Assembly: GCF_018138085.1 (NCBI RefSeq)
Contig: NZ_CP073105.1
Location: 310,001-374,000, forward strand
Source: Stutzerimonas stutzeri
GTDB taxonomy: Bacteria; Pseudomonadota; Gammaproteobacteria; Pseudomonadales; Pseudomonadaceae
DNA length: 64,000 nucleotides
Direction: 5' to 3'
Below the pieces are notes generated by a model. That model was not told the DNA's origin. It was given only the letters and a program-made list of their open reading frames with translations, and made no database searches. Within the stretch, counting starts at the first letter, position 1. Each line of letters begins with the position of its first letter. Shown piece by piece: positions 32,780 to 41,908 of the stretch. Position numbers and translations under genes: made by a program.

Positions 32780-34480
32780 ATGAGCGAACCCCAACGCGAA
32801 CTGACACCGCGCGCACTGGTTACCGGTCTGCTACTCGGCGCCTTGCTGACGCCCTCGAATGTCTACTCCGGGCTGAAGATCGGCTGGTCGTTCAACATGT
32901 CGATCATCGCGCTGTTGGTCGGTTTCGCCTTCTGGCAGAGCCTGGCGCGCACCATGCGGCGACCGGCCTGGTCGCTGCATGAGAGCAACATCAACCAGAC
33001 CGCCGCCTCCTCGGCGGCCTCGATCATTTCCAGCGGACTGGTGGCGCCGATACCGGCCTATACGCTAATCACCGGTCAGCAGTTCGATACGCTGCCGTTG
33101 ATGGCCTGGGTGTTCTCGGTGAGCTTTCTGGGCATCTGGGTCGCCTGGTTTCTGCGGCCCTCGCTGATCATCGAGGGTGGGTTGCGGTTTCCCGAGGGCA
33201 TGGCGACCTTGGCGACGATGCAGCAGATCTACAGCCACGGCGCCGAAGCGGCGCGGCGCCTGCTGGTGCTCGGCGCCGCCGCCCTGCTGGCCGCGCTGAG
33301 CAAGCTGGTCGACAGCCTGTTCTGGGCGCTGCCGCGCTGGGCGCCGAGCATGCAGCTGGAACGCCTTACGTTCAGTCTGGAGCCCTCGCTGTTGCTGGTG
33401 GGCTTCGGCGGCATCATCGGCTTGCGGGTAGGCCTGTCGCTGTTGCTCGGCGCCGTGCTGGCGTGGGGGCTGCTCTCGCCCTGGCTGATCGGCGAAGGTC
33501 TGGTCGTCATGCCGGCCGAAGCGCGCGGACCGCAATTCGCGCTGCTGATCGAGTGGCTGCTCTGGCCCGGGGTCAGCCTGATGGTCTGCGCTACCTTGAC
33601 TTCCCTCGGCTTGCGTACGGTTCGCGCCCGCCGCGCGCCTGATGCTTACGGGCGGAGCCCGCGTCGGCCCAGTAACGTACCGCTGCTCGGGTTGGCTTCG
33701 GCCGCGTTGTTGGTGGTGGGCATGCAGATGGCCTTGTTCGATATCCGCCCGCTGATGGCCGCGCTGTCCATCCCGTTGGCGGTACTTCTGGCCATGGTAG
33801 CTGCGCGAGTGGTGGGTACCACGGGTATTCCGCCGATCGGCGCAATCGGCCAGCTATCGCAGTTGAGCTTCGGCATCATCGCGCCGGGGCAGGTGGCGAT
33901 CAATCTGATGAGCGCCAATACCGCCGGTGGGGCGGCAGGGCAATGCACCGACCTGCTCAACGACTTCAAGGTGGGGCACGCCATCGGGGCGGCGCCGTCA
34001 CGCCAGGTGGTCGCGCAGTGCCTGGGCATACTGGTTGGCAGTCTGGTAGGCGTGATGGTTTATCAGCTGCTGATCCCCGATCCGCAGGCGATGTTGATCA
34101 CCACTGAGTGGCCAGCGCCCGCGGTGGCGACCTGGAAGGCCGTCGCCGAGGCGTTGACCGTCGGGCTCGGGTCGATTGGCCCTGACATTCGCTGGGCAAT
34201 GCTGATCGGTGCCCTGGTCGGTGTCGTTCTGGGGATACTCGAGGGGCTCGCCTCGGTAACCCGTCTGCGCTGGCTGCCTAGCTCCGCCGCGTTGGGCCTG
34301 GCCTTCATCATTCCCGCCTCGATTTCAATGATGATGGCCTTCGGCTCGCTGCTGGCGTGGGTGTTCGCGGCGCGCTGGGGCAGTCTCGCCGAGCGGTTCG
34401 TGATCGTCGCGGCAGCCGGGCTGGTCGCCGGCGAGAGCATGGCCGGCGTCGGCATTTCGCTTTGGCAGCTGTTGCGCTGA
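32780..34480 (+). CDS. OPT family oligopeptide/metal transporter
   Basis: The 566-residue protein has about fifteen hydrophobic helices and the OPT opening LTPRALVTGLLLGALLTPSNVYSGLKIGWSFN, quoted in part. An internal NQTAASSAASIISSGL and FPEGMATLATMQQIY follow, with a late ANTAGGAAGQCTDLLNDFKVGH. Bacterial OPT members import oligopeptides or metal chelates across the inner membrane; the substrate is not decided. GGAG sits just before the ATG. It stands alone and is divergent from csgD. Confidence 0.9.
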   Translation: MSEPQRELTPRALVTGLLLGALLTPSNVYSGLKIGWSFNMSIIALLVGFAFWQSLARTMRRPAWSLHESNINQTAASSAASIISSGLVAPIPAYTLITGQQFDTLPLMAWVFSVSFLGIWVAWFLRPSLIIEGGLRFPEGMATLATMQQIYSHGAEAARRLLVLGAAALLAALSKLVDSLFWALPRWAPSMQLERLTFSLEPSLLLVGFGGIIGLRVGLSLLLGAVLAWGLLSPWLIGEGLVVMPAEARGPQFALLIEWLLWPGVSLMVCATLTSLGLRTVRARRAPDAYGRSPRRPSNVPLLGLASAALLVVGMQMALFDIRPLMAALSIPLAVLLAMVAARVVGTTGIPPIGAIGQLSQLSFGIIAPGQVAINLMSANTAGGAAGQCTDLLNDFKVGHAIGAAPSRQVVAQCLGILVGSLVGVMVYQLLIPDPQAMLITTEWPAPAVATWKAVAEALTVGLGSIGPDIRWAMLIGALVGVVLGILEGLASVTRLRWLPSSAALGLAFIIPASISMMMAFGSLLAWVFAARWGSLAERFVIVAAAGLVAGESMAGVGISLWQLLR

Positions 34481-34520
34481 GACGGAGCGCCCGCGCTACG
34501 CACGTTGCGGCCCAAAACAA

Positions 34521-34560
34521 GGCGACGAACGGTCTTTTCCGGCAATGGGCGACGAACGGT
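34521..34560 (+). repeat. Direct repeat GGCGACGAACGGT, two copies
   Basis: The 13-base word occurs at 34521-34533 and again at 34548-34560, 27 bases apart, or about two and a half helical turns. It lies in the 207-base gap before the small exported protein gene at 34688. It may be a regulator site or chance duplication. Confidence 0.45.
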
Positions 34561-34687
34561 TTGCCGTACCGCGCGGCTTGGTCCGGCGCTTTGCGCCCAT
34601 TGGCAACATTTTGTCGTGCGTTCGGTGCAACCCCTGCGCCTGGTGGATGCCCCAATAGAGGTAACCCACGGAAACAGGAGTACACAC

Positions 34688-35011
34688 ATGCAAATGACGA
34701 AATTGGCTGCCTTGACTCTGGCCGGTCTGATGTCCACGGGTGTTTTCGCCGCGGGTACCACCAGCACCGACAGCGCCACCAGCGGAGAAACCAAACACGA
34801 GTCGATGGACGGAAAGACCACCGACGACACCAATCGCTCGGGTCTGACCACCGGCGCGGGCACCACCACCGGTAGCGGCGAGCCGGCAGGCCCTGGCACC
34901 GGGACCGGCACCAGCGTCGGCAACACCACCGGGACGGGTAACAGTGCAACCGGAGCGGGCACCGGGTCTGGTACCGGTACCGGTAGCGGTGGCTCTGGCG
35001 GCAGCAACTGA
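34688..35011 (+). CDS. Small exported Gly/Thr-rich low-complexity protein
   Basis: The 107-residue product has a signal peptide (MQMTKLAALTLAGLMSTGVFA). A hydrophilic segment follows, then a C-terminal run of about 55 residues made almost wholly of Gly, Thr and Ser in GTGTG-like repeats. AGGAG precedes the ATG. The reading frame is open upstream to 34505, but without a start signal. I do not recognise a family; similar small exported proteins are common in Pseudomonas. The repetitive tail could slip in replication and vary in length between strains. Confidence 0.7.
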   Translation: MQMTKLAALTLAGLMSTGVFAAGTTSTDSATSGETKHESMDGKTTDDTNRSGLTTGAGTTTGSGEPAGPGTGTGTSVGNTTGTGNSATGAGTGSGTGTGSGGSGGSN

Positions 35012-35134
35012 TTGGACCGCAGCCAGACCCAAGCCCCGGCCTCTCGCCGGGGCTTCTACATGTGACAGCACTGTCGCCTGGAGTCTCGCCAGGGTTTGCG
35101 TACCGCGGCTGAGCTGTCCTTCGAGGAGCAGGCC

Positions 35135-35422
35135 ATGGACTCACGCCTATTGTTTTTCATCGCAAGCCTTGTGCTGGCGGGCTCAGCCAGCGCGACCGGT
35201 ACTGGGCCGACCCTGCCGGAAAAAAGCCGAGAGCATCCGTTGGACAATCGCGAGCCGCGCCAGGAGGTGATCGACCGGCAGGATGAGCGCCAGCCTCGTC
35301 CGCCCACGCTCGAGGCTCCGCCGGAAGTGCCGCCGCAGGACCCGGTCGAGCGCGGTCTTCCTGCCGACCAGCCAGAGCGCCGCGGCAGTGACGCGCACAC
35401 CGACAGTACGCCGGCCAGCTGA
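35135..35422 (+). CDS. Small exported Pro/Glu/Arg-rich protein
   Basis: The 95-residue product has a signal peptide (MDSRLLFFIASLVLAGSASA) and a charged, disordered-looking remainder rich in Pro, Glu, Arg and Asp (LEAPPEVPPQDPVERGLPAD). GAGGAG lies before the ATG at 35135; an upstream in-frame start at 35096 is less likely. No family is recognised. It ends 19 bases before the serA terminator hairpin. Confidence 0.65.
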   Translation: MDSRLLFFIASLVLAGSASATGTGPTLPEKSREHPLDNREPRQEVIDRQDERQPRPPTLEAPPEVPPQDPVERGLPADQPERRGSDAHTDSTPAS

Positions 35423-35441
35423 AACCTCGACGCCAATGAAA

Positions 35442-35463
35442 AAGGGAGGCCTAAGCCTCCCTT
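35442..35463 (-). terminator. Rho-independent terminator of serA
   Basis: AAGGGAGGC and GCCTCCCTT form a nine-pair stem around four bases. On the minus strand a TTTTTC run follows. It lies 20 bases after the serA stop and also faces the converging small gene ending at 35422. Confidence 0.85.
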
Positions 35464-35483
35464 CATACCCGCTGCGCGGCGAT

Positions 35484-36713
35484 TTAGAACAGTACGCGGC
35501 TGCGGATGGTGCCGTTGACCTGCTGCAGTTTTTCCAGCGCCAGGTCCGAGTACTCCTTGTCCACGTCGATCACCACGTAGCCGACCTTGTCATTGGTCTG
35601 CAGGAACTGGCCGCAGATGTTGATGCCGTTGTCGGCGAACACCTTGTTGATCTCGCTCATCACGCCGGGGATGTTCTGGTGGATGTGCAGCAGGCGGTGC
35701 TTGCCCGGGTGAGACGGCAACGCGACTTCGGGGAAGTTGACCGAAGACACCGAGGTGCCGTTGTCGCTGTACTTGACCAGCTTCTCGGCCACTTCCAGAC
35801 CGATGTTGGCCTGCGCTTCGGCAGTCGAGCCACCGATGTGCGGTGTCAGGATCACGCGATCCAGGCCGCGCAGCGGGCTTTCGAATTCTTCATCGTTGGA
35901 CTTGGGCTCGACCGGGAACACGTCGATGGCGGCACCGATCAGGTGCTCGTCCTTGATCGCTTCGGCCAGATGGTCCAGTTCGACCACGGTGCCGCGGGCG
36001 GCGTTGATCAGGATGCCGCCCTTCTTCATGGCGCGGATTTCCTTCTCGCCGATCATCCATTGGGTAGACGGCAGTTCCGGTACGTGCAGGGAGACGATGT
36101 CGCACATGCCCAACAGTTCGTACAGCGAGCCGATCTGCGTCGCGTTGCCCAGCGGCAGCTTGGTCACCACGTCGTAGAAATAGACCTGCATGCCCAGGCT
36201 TTCGGCAAGTACCGACAGCTGAGTGCCGATCGAGCCGTAACCGATGATGCCGAGCTTCTTGCCGCGAATTTCGAACGAGTTCGCCGCGGACTTGATCCAG
36301 CCACCGCGATGGCAGGACGCGTTCTTCTCCGGGATACCGCGAAGCAGCAGGATGGCTTCGGCCAACACCAGTTCGGCGACCGAACGGGTATTGGAGTAGG
36401 GCGCGTTGAATACCGCGATGCCCAGTTCGCGGGCGGCGTTGAGGTCGACCTGGTTGGTGCCGATGCAGAAACAGCCGACGGCGATCAGTTTGTTCGCGGC
36501 TTCGAAGACTTCCTTCGTGAGCTGCGTGCGCGAACGGATGCCGATGAAGTGGACATCGGCAATCTTCTCCTTCAGCTCCGCATCGGTCAGCGCAGTCTTG
36601 AGGTACTCGATATTTGAGTAGCCTGCGGCCTTGAGGGTGTCGACCGCGTTCTGGTGAACGCCTTCGAGAAGAAGGAACTTGATCTTGCTCTTGTCGAGAG
36701 AGGTCTGGCTCAT
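35484..36713 (-). CDS. serA: D-3-phosphoglycerate dehydrogenase
   Basis: The 409-residue enzyme catalyses the first step of serine synthesis, oxidation of 3-phosphoglycerate to phosphohydroxypyruvate. Visible are the NAD motif GIIGYGSIGTQL, catalytic Arg in NAARGTVVEL, Glu/Asp in AIDVFPVEP and His in LTPHIGGSTAEAQ. A C-terminal ACT domain (LLHIHQNIPGVMSEINKVFADNGINI, quoted in part) binds serine as feedback inhibitor. The start MSQTSLDKSKIKFLL at 36713 matches the Pseudomonas protein. It is divergent from the D-2-hydroxyglutarate dehydrogenase gene. SerA of this type reduces 2-oxoglutarate to D-2-hydroxyglutarate to drive its reaction, so the two genes are functionally linked. Confidence 0.97.
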   Translation of the reverse strand: MSQTSLDKSKIKFLLLEGVHQNAVDTLKAAGYSNIEYLKTALTDAELKEKIADVHFIGIRSRTQLTKEVFEAANKLIAVGCFCIGTNQVDLNAARELGIAVFNAPYSNTRSVAELVLAEAILLLRGIPEKNASCHRGGWIKSAANSFEIRGKKLGIIGYGSIGTQLSVLAESLGMQVYFYDVVTKLPLGNATQIGSLYELLGMCDIVSLHVPELPSTQWMIGEKEIRAMKKGGILINAARGTVVELDHLAEAIKDEHLIGAAIDVFPVEPKSNDEEFESPLRGLDRVILTPHIGGSTAEAQANIGLEVAEKLVKYSDNGTSVSSVNFPEVALPSHPGKHRLLHIHQNIPGVMSEINKVFADNGINICGQFLQTNDKVGYVVIDVDKEYSDLALEKLQQVNGTIRSRVLF

Positions 36714-36800
36714 CTGCATTAAAACCTTAAGGCCGAAGGGAAGGACAAAGTGTCCAGCGAAGGCTGGCCAGCCCGGTAGCACCGGTGCCGGGAGTCTGCC

Positions 36801-36837
36801 GTGGCACGTTTCAAAGGGGTGCGTATGCTAGCATACG
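36801..36837. promoter_or_regulatory. Palindrome and candidate promoter between serA and D2HGDH genes
   Basis: CGTATGCTAGCATACG (36822-36837) is a perfect 16-base palindrome. On the plus strand its TATGCT could be a -10 hexamer, with GTGGCA at 36801-36806 as -35 and a 17-base spacer, serving the dehydrogenase gene. The palindrome gives a TATGCT on the other strand facing serA as well, but no good -35 is seen there. It may be an operator for a dimeric repressor. Confidence 0.5.
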
Positions 36838-36911
36838 GGCCCCCCGAAACACTCCCTGTCCTGAGCTGAAGCGTACTCAGGGTGACCATGAATCGAATGA
36901 GAGTTCCGATG

Positions 36912-38303
36912 ATGACCGATTCCGTCCTGATCGACGAGCTGAAGGCCCTGGTCGAGCCCGGCAAGGTGCTGACCGATGCCGATTCACTGAATACCTACGG
37001 CAAGGATTGGACCAAGCATTACGCGCCGGCTCCCACAGCCATCGTCTTCCCGAAAACCGCAGAGCAGGTGCAGGCCATCGTGCGCTGGGCCAACGAGCGC
37101 AGGGTCGCGCTGGTGCCGTCCGGCGGTCGCACCGGGCTGTCCGCTGCGGCCGTAGCGGCGAACGGGGAGGTGGTCGTCTCCTGCGACTACATGAATCAGA
37201 TTGTCTCGTTCGACGAGATGGATCGCACCGTTGTCTGCCAGCCGGGCGTGATCACCGCCCAGCTGCAGCAGTTTGCCGAGGACAAGGGGCTCTACTATCC
37301 GGTGGATTTCGCCTCGGCCGGTTCCAGCCAGATCGGCGGCAACATCGGCACCAATGCCGGCGGGATCAAGGTGATTCGCTATGGCATGACCCGCAACTGG
37401 GTAGCGGGTCTGAAGGTGGTCACCGGCAAGGGCGACCTGCTGGAGCTGAACAAGGACCTGATCAAGAACGCCACCGGCTATGACCTGCGCCAGCTGTTCA
37501 TCGGCGCCGAGGGCACGCTGGGCTTCGTCGTCGAGGCCACCATGCGCCTGGAGCGCCAGCCTACCAACCTCACCGCGATGGTGCTGGGCACGCCGGATTT
37601 CGATTCGATCATGCCGGTGCTGCACGCCTTCCAGGACAAGCTGGACCTGACCGCCTTCGAATTCTTCTCCGACAAGTGCCTGGACAAGATCCTCGGCCGC
37701 GGCGACATCACGGCGCCCTTCGAAACCCGCACGCCGTTCTATGCGCTGCTCGAATTCGAAGCGACCACCGAGGAGCGCGCCGAGCAGGCCCTGGCGACCT
37801 TCGAACGTTGCGTCAACGAAGGCTGGGTGGTCGACGGCGTGATGAGCCAGAGCGAGCAACAACTGCAGAACCTCTGGAAGCTGCGTGAGTACATCTCCGA
37901 GACCATCTCGCACTGGACGCCCTACAAGAACGACATCTCGGTCACCGTCTCCAAGGTGCCGGCCTTCCTCGCCGATATCGACGCGATCGTTACGCGTAAC
38001 TATCCGGATTTCGAGGTGCTCTGGTACGGCCATATCGGCGATGGCAACCTGCACCTGAATATCCTCAAGCCCGAGGCGCTGTCCAAGGATGCGTTCTTCG
38101 ACAAGTGCGCCGCGGTCAACAAGTGGGTATTCGAGACGGTCGAACGATACAACGGCTCGATTTCCGCCGAGCATGGCGTCGGTATGACCAAGCGCGATTA
38201 CCTGACCTATAGCCGTTCAGAGGCCGAGATTGCCTACATGAAGGCGATCAAGGCGGTCTTCGACCCCAACGGCATCATGAACCCGGGCAAGATTTTCGCC
38301 TGA
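36912..38303 (+). CDS. d2hgdh: D-2-hydroxyglutarate dehydrogenase, FAD-linked
   Basis: The 463-residue flavoenzyme has the PCMH FAD-binding segments VPSGGRTGLSAAAV and SSQIGGNIGTNAGGIKVIRYG. A FAD-oxidase C-terminal domain has metal or substrate His in WYGHIGDGNLHLNI and SAEHGVGMTKRDY. In P. stutzeri the enzyme next to serA was shown to oxidise D-2-hydroxyglutarate back to 2-oxoglutarate, passing electrons to electron-transfer flavoprotein. It removes the by-product that pulls SerA forward. The start MTDSVLIDELKALVEPG at 36912 fits homologues. The 198-base divergent gap with serA holds a perfect palindrome. Confidence 0.92.
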   Translation: MTDSVLIDELKALVEPGKVLTDADSLNTYGKDWTKHYAPAPTAIVFPKTAEQVQAIVRWANERRVALVPSGGRTGLSAAAVAANGEVVVSCDYMNQIVSFDEMDRTVVCQPGVITAQLQQFAEDKGLYYPVDFASAGSSQIGGNIGTNAGGIKVIRYGMTRNWVAGLKVVTGKGDLLELNKDLIKNATGYDLRQLFIGAEGTLGFVVEATMRLERQPTNLTAMVLGTPDFDSIMPVLHAFQDKLDLTAFEFFSDKCLDKILGRGDITAPFETRTPFYALLEFEATTEERAEQALATFERCVNEGWVVDGVMSQSEQQLQNLWKLREYISETISHWTPYKNDISVTVSKVPAFLADIDAIVTRNYPDFEVLWYGHIGDGNLHLNILKPEALSKDAFFDKCAAVNKWVFETVERYNGSISAEHGVGMTKRDYLTYSRSEAEIAYMKAIKAVFDPNGIMNPGKIFA

Positions 38304-38353
38304 CGCCTGCGCTTGGCCTTGTCGCCAGCTTGCCGCTCCACTGAGGATTTCGC

Positions 38354-39019
38354 ATGAACTACAAGCATCAGTACACCGACGGCACGACCATTCATTACCC
38401 GTTGGGCAAGGTGGTCTGCATCGGCCGCAACTACGCCGAACATGCCAAGGAGTTGAACAATCCGGTGCCGACCGAGCCGCTGCTGTTCATCAAGGCCGGC
38501 AGTTGCACGGTGCCGCTGGAGGGTGGATTCGGCATTCCTAGCGACCGTGGCGCCGTGCACTACGAGGCGGAAATCGCCGTGCTGATCGGCAAGCCGCTGT
38601 CGCGCAAACCGAATGAAGAGGAAGTGCGCGACGCCATCTCCGGCTTCGCCCCGGCGTTGGACCTGACCCTGCGCGACGTGCAGGCCAAGCTGAAGGAAAA
38701 GGGCCACCCTTGGGAAATCGCCAAGAGTTTCGACGGTGCCTGCGTGCTGGCGCCGTTCGTGCCGGGCGATGCGGTGCAGGATCTGGCCGATATCGGCATC
38801 CGTCTGACCATCAACGGTGAAGTGCGCCAGGACGGCAACAGCAGCCAGATGCTCAACGCCATCCTGCCGCTGCTGCAGCACATCGCCGGGCATTTCAATC
38901 TCCAGCCCGGCGACGTGGTACTGACCGGCACGCCCGCTGGCGTCGGCCCGCTGAATCAGGGCGACCAGCTGGTGCTCGAGCTGGTCGGGCTGTGCCGTTT
39001 CGAGAGCCGCGTGCTCTGA
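38354..39019 (+). CDS. Fumarylacetoacetate hydrolase family protein
   Basis: The 221-residue enzyme has the FAH-fold core: VVCIGRNYAEHAKEL, metal-binding HYEAEIAVLIGKPL and TGTPAGVGPL near the C-terminus. Members hydrolyse or decarboxylate small oxo-acids such as acylpyruvates and oxaloacetate; YcgM-type acylpyruvase is the nearest guess. GAGG lies before the ATG. It lies 50 bases after the D-2-hydroxyglutarate dehydrogenase gene in the same direction and may be cotranscribed. Confidence 0.9.
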   Translation: MNYKHQYTDGTTIHYPLGKVVCIGRNYAEHAKELNNPVPTEPLLFIKAGSCTVPLEGGFGIPSDRGAVHYEAEIAVLIGKPLSRKPNEEEVRDAISGFAPALDLTLRDVQAKLKEKGHPWEIAKSFDGACVLAPFVPGDAVQDLADIGIRLTINGEVRQDGNSSQMLNAILPLLQHIAGHFNLQPGDVVLTGTPAGVGPLNQGDQLVLELVGLCRFESRVL

Positions 39020-39113
39020 CCGCCTCGCGACCGAGCGCATCGCGCGCCGGTCGCCGTATCCCTGCCGCTCCCGACCGTGCTGTAATCGGGCCCCTGTCGC
39101 CAAGAAGCCAGCA

Positions 39114-40025
39114 ATGACTGCGATTCCAGCCCGGCCGTCGCGCCTGCGTCGCTGCCTCTATCTCTTATTGTTCATTACCGTCTGCGCGGCCTTGCTGACC
39201 GGCTGGCTGCTGCATTGGAACGACCAGCTCGGCCTCTACTGGCAAGAGCAGTCGGTGGATGCCGAACAACGCGCGGCCAGCGTCTGGTTGCCCGACTACG
39301 AACTGGTGCTGGAAACGACCCTGGTGGGTCTGGAAGAGGACCAGACCTCGGGGCTGACCTGGAATCCGGCGACCGGCACCCTGTTTACCGTGACCGGGCG
39401 AAATCCACAGCTGATCGAGTTCTCCCCCGGTGGCGTGGTGCTGCGGCGTATCCAACTGACCGGGTTCTCCGACCCCGAAGCGGTCGAGGCGCTGGACGAC
39501 GGACGCATGGGCATCGTCGACGAGCGGCGGCGGCTGGTCGCGGTGTTCCGGTTGCCTCCCGGTGTTGAAAGTCTGGATCTCGCGCAGATGTCCAGCTATG
39601 ACCTGGGCTTCGAGGAGTCCGGCAACAAAGGTTTCGAGGGCCTGGCCTGGAATCCGCGAACCCGGCGCCTGCTGCTGGCCAAGGAGCGCGATCCGCAGGG
39701 CCTGTTCGAACTGTCGATACCGGACGATGGCGGCCTGGCCGGTGCGCTCGAAGCATTGCCCGAGCAACCGCTACTGGTGCGTGACATCTCGTCGGTGACC
39801 ATCGATCCGCGCACCGGTCATACGCTGATGCTGTCCGACGAGTCGCGACTGCTGGTCGAGCTCGATCTGCAGGGTCGGCCGCGCAGTTTCATCCGGCTGC
39901 TCGGCGGGCTCAATGGGCTCATCGATGGTATCGATCAGGCCGAGGGCGTCGCCATGGATGAGCGCGGCAATATCTATGTCGTCGGCGAGCCGAATCGATT
40001 CTACGTTTTCAGCCGGCGACGGTGA
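39114..40025 (+). CDS. SdiA-regulated-type beta-propeller protein, copy 1
   Basis: The 303-residue protein has one N-terminal membrane helix (about 13-32). A periplasmic region then has repeated NHL/YjiK-like blades: TSGLTWNPATGTLFTVT, GFSDPEAVEALDDGRMGIVDE, GNKGFEGLAWNPRTRRLLLAKERDP, LMLSDESRLLVELD and EGVAMDERGNIYVV. This matches the SdiA-regulated domain family, whose function is unknown. The second copy follows 110 bases downstream with the same organisation, so the pair arose by tandem duplication. Confidence 0.85.
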   Translation: MTAIPARPSRLRRCLYLLLFITVCAALLTGWLLHWNDQLGLYWQEQSVDAEQRAASVWLPDYELVLETTLVGLEEDQTSGLTWNPATGTLFTVTGRNPQLIEFSPGGVVLRRIQLTGFSDPEAVEALDDGRMGIVDERRRLVAVFRLPPGVESLDLAQMSSYDLGFEESGNKGFEGLAWNPRTRRLLLAKERDPQGLFELSIPDDGGLAGALEALPEQPLLVRDISSVTIDPRTGHTLMLSDESRLLVELDLQGRPRSFIRLLGGLNGLIDGIDQAEGVAMDERGNIYVVGEPNRFYVFSRRR

Positions 40026-40135
40026 TACCGAGCGCGCAGCGTGGTCATAGCGCAGCGGTTGCGGCTCGTCGGTTAAGTTTCGGCTAAGCGAAGCGGCGGA
40101 CAATCGCGCTTCCTTTCCGATAGACGAGTGGCTCC

Positions 40136-41047
40136 ATGCGTCGTGGTTTAAAAGTACTTCTGGTTGCCCTGATCGGCCTCGCCCTGCTACTGGCCATCGC
40201 CGCCGGCCAGCACTACAAGCTGTTCGAGCGTGCCTGGTTCAACCTTACCCAGTGGTACCAAGGCGACACGCGCCGGGCCGCTTCGTTGTGGCTGCCCGAC
40301 TACCATGCGGTTGTCCAGGCTCGCCAGGTGGAGGGCATCGACGATGACCTGTCGGCGCTTACCTTCGACCCCGACCGCCGTAGCCTGATCGCAATCACTA
40401 ACGGCTCCCCGCAGCTGCTCGAACTCAGCCTCGAAGGCAAACTGCTGCGTTCGATTGCGCTGGTGGGGTTCGGTGACCCGGAAGCCATCGAGTACATCTC
40501 TCGCGGTGTCTACGTGATCAGTGACGAGCGGCTGCAGCGCCTGTTGCGTGTGGAAGTCGGCGAACACACCGAGCGGATCGACGCGGCAGCTAGCCAGCAG
40601 CTCTCGCTGGGCCTCGGACAGAATGGCAATAAGGGATTCGAGGGTCTGGCCTATGATGCCGCCGGTAAACGGCTATTCGTCGCCAAGGAACGCGACCCCG
40701 TGCGCATCTACGAGGTGCAGGGCTTTCCCTTCGCCGACAACGGCCAGCCGTTGGCCGTACACGTCAGCGACGATCTCGAGCGCGACGCCGGTCTGTTCGT
40801 ACGGGACCTGTCCAGCCTGCAATTCGACGCGCGGACCGGTCACCTGCTAGCGCTGTCGGACGAGTCGCGTCTGGTCGTCGAGCTCGATACCCGCGGCGAA
40901 CCCATCAGCACGCTGTCGCTACGAGCGGGCCGGCATGGCCTGGACAGCGACGTGCCGCAGGCCGAAGGCGTCGCACTGGGGCCGGACGGCACCCTGTACC
41001 TGGTGAGCGAGCCGAATCTGTTCTACGTGTTCCGCAAGGACGATTAG
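40136..41047 (+). CDS. SdiA-regulated-type beta-propeller protein, copy 2
   Basis: The 303-residue protein is the same length as the preceding copy and shares its anchor (residues about 5-22) and blade motifs: AASLWLPDYHAVVQ, GFGDPEAIEYI, GNKGFEGLAYDAAGKRLFVAKERDP, LALSDESRLVVELD and EPNLFYVFR. By eye perhaps a third to a half of positions agree, so the duplication is not recent. It ends 16 bases before the convergent rpiA stop. Confidence 0.85.
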   Translation: MRRGLKVLLVALIGLALLLAIAAGQHYKLFERAWFNLTQWYQGDTRRAASLWLPDYHAVVQARQVEGIDDDLSALTFDPDRRSLIAITNGSPQLLELSLEGKLLRSIALVGFGDPEAIEYISRGVYVISDERLQRLLRVEVGEHTERIDAAASQQLSLGLGQNGNKGFEGLAYDAAGKRLFVAKERDPVRIYEVQGFPFADNGQPLAVHVSDDLERDAGLFVRDLSSLQFDARTGHLLALSDESRLVVELDTRGEPISTLSLRAGRHGLDSDVPQAEGVALGPDGTLYLVSEPNLFYVFRKDD

Positions 41048-41063
41048 CTCGTCCCGTTGCGGC

Positions 41064-41738
41064 TCACTCAGGCTTCAGCGTCTGCACCCCGTCTGGCGTT
41101 CCGAGCAGCAGAATGTCGGCCGGGCGCGCGGCGAACAGGCCGTTGGTAACCACGCCGACGATGTTGTTGATCTGCGCCTCGACCTCGGGAGCGAAGCCGA
41201 TCATCAGGTTATGCACGTCGAGGATGATATTGCCGTTGTCGGTCACCACGCCTTCGCGATAGACCGGATCACCGCCCAGCTTGACCAGTTCGCGGCCGAC
41301 ATGGCTGCGTGCCATGGGAATGACCTCCACCGGCAGCGGGAAGGTACCGAGCCGATCCACCAGCTTGCTGGCATCGGCAATGCAGATGAACGTCTTGGCC
41401 ACGGCCGCGACGATCTTCTCGCGGGTCAGAGCCGCGCCGCCGCCCTTGATCAGTTCCAGATGGCGGTTGGTTTCGTCGGCCCCGTCGACGTAGAACTCAA
41501 GCTCTGCAACCGAGTTGAGGTCATACACCGGGATGCCGTGGCCCTTGAGGCGTTCGGCGGTGGCATCGGAGCTGGCCACGGCACCGTCGAAGGCGCCCTT
41601 GTGCTTGGCCAGCAGATCGATGAAGAAGTTGGCGGTGGAGCCGGTGCCGACGCCGACGATGCTGCGGTCGTTGAGCTGCGGAACGATGAGGTCGACGGCT
41701 GCCTGGGCGACGGCCTGCTTGAGTTGATCCTGGGTCAT
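41064..41738 (-). CDS. rpiA: Ribose-5-phosphate isomerase A
   Basis: The 224-residue enzyme interconverts ribose-5-phosphate and ribulose-5-phosphate. Signatures are [14 protein letters not shown] (phosphate loop), [16 protein letters not shown], the catalytic region [28 protein letters not shown] and [12 protein letters not shown]. The ATG at 41738 begins [12 protein letters not shown], with GGAG nine bases upstream. It is divergent from ilvA across a 170-base gap, an arrangement kept in Pseudomonas. Confidence 0.96.
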   Translation of the reverse strand: MTQDQLKQAVAQAAVDLIVPQLNDRSIVGVGTGSTANFFIDLLAKHKGAFDGAVASSDATAERLKGHGIPVYDLNSVAELEFYVDGADETNRHLELIKGGGAALTREKIVAAVAKTFICIADASKLVDRLGTFPLPVEVIPMARSHVGRELVKLGGDPVYREGVVTDNGNIILDVHNLMIGFAPEVEAQINNIVGVVTNGLFAARPADILLLGTPDGVQTLKPE

Positions 41739-41908
41739 GGCGTAAGGCTCCGGGCGAGAGGAAACGAGGGGCGAAAGTATAGCGGGGCCGCACCGGTGGG
41801 TCTGTACGCGATGCGGAAACGCCGTTTGCCGTTCTGATTGTCGGTGGTCGGCGGCTGGTTCGCGGGGTAGACTCGTGGGCCCCGCAACGCCCGCCAAGAT
41901 AGCCCACG

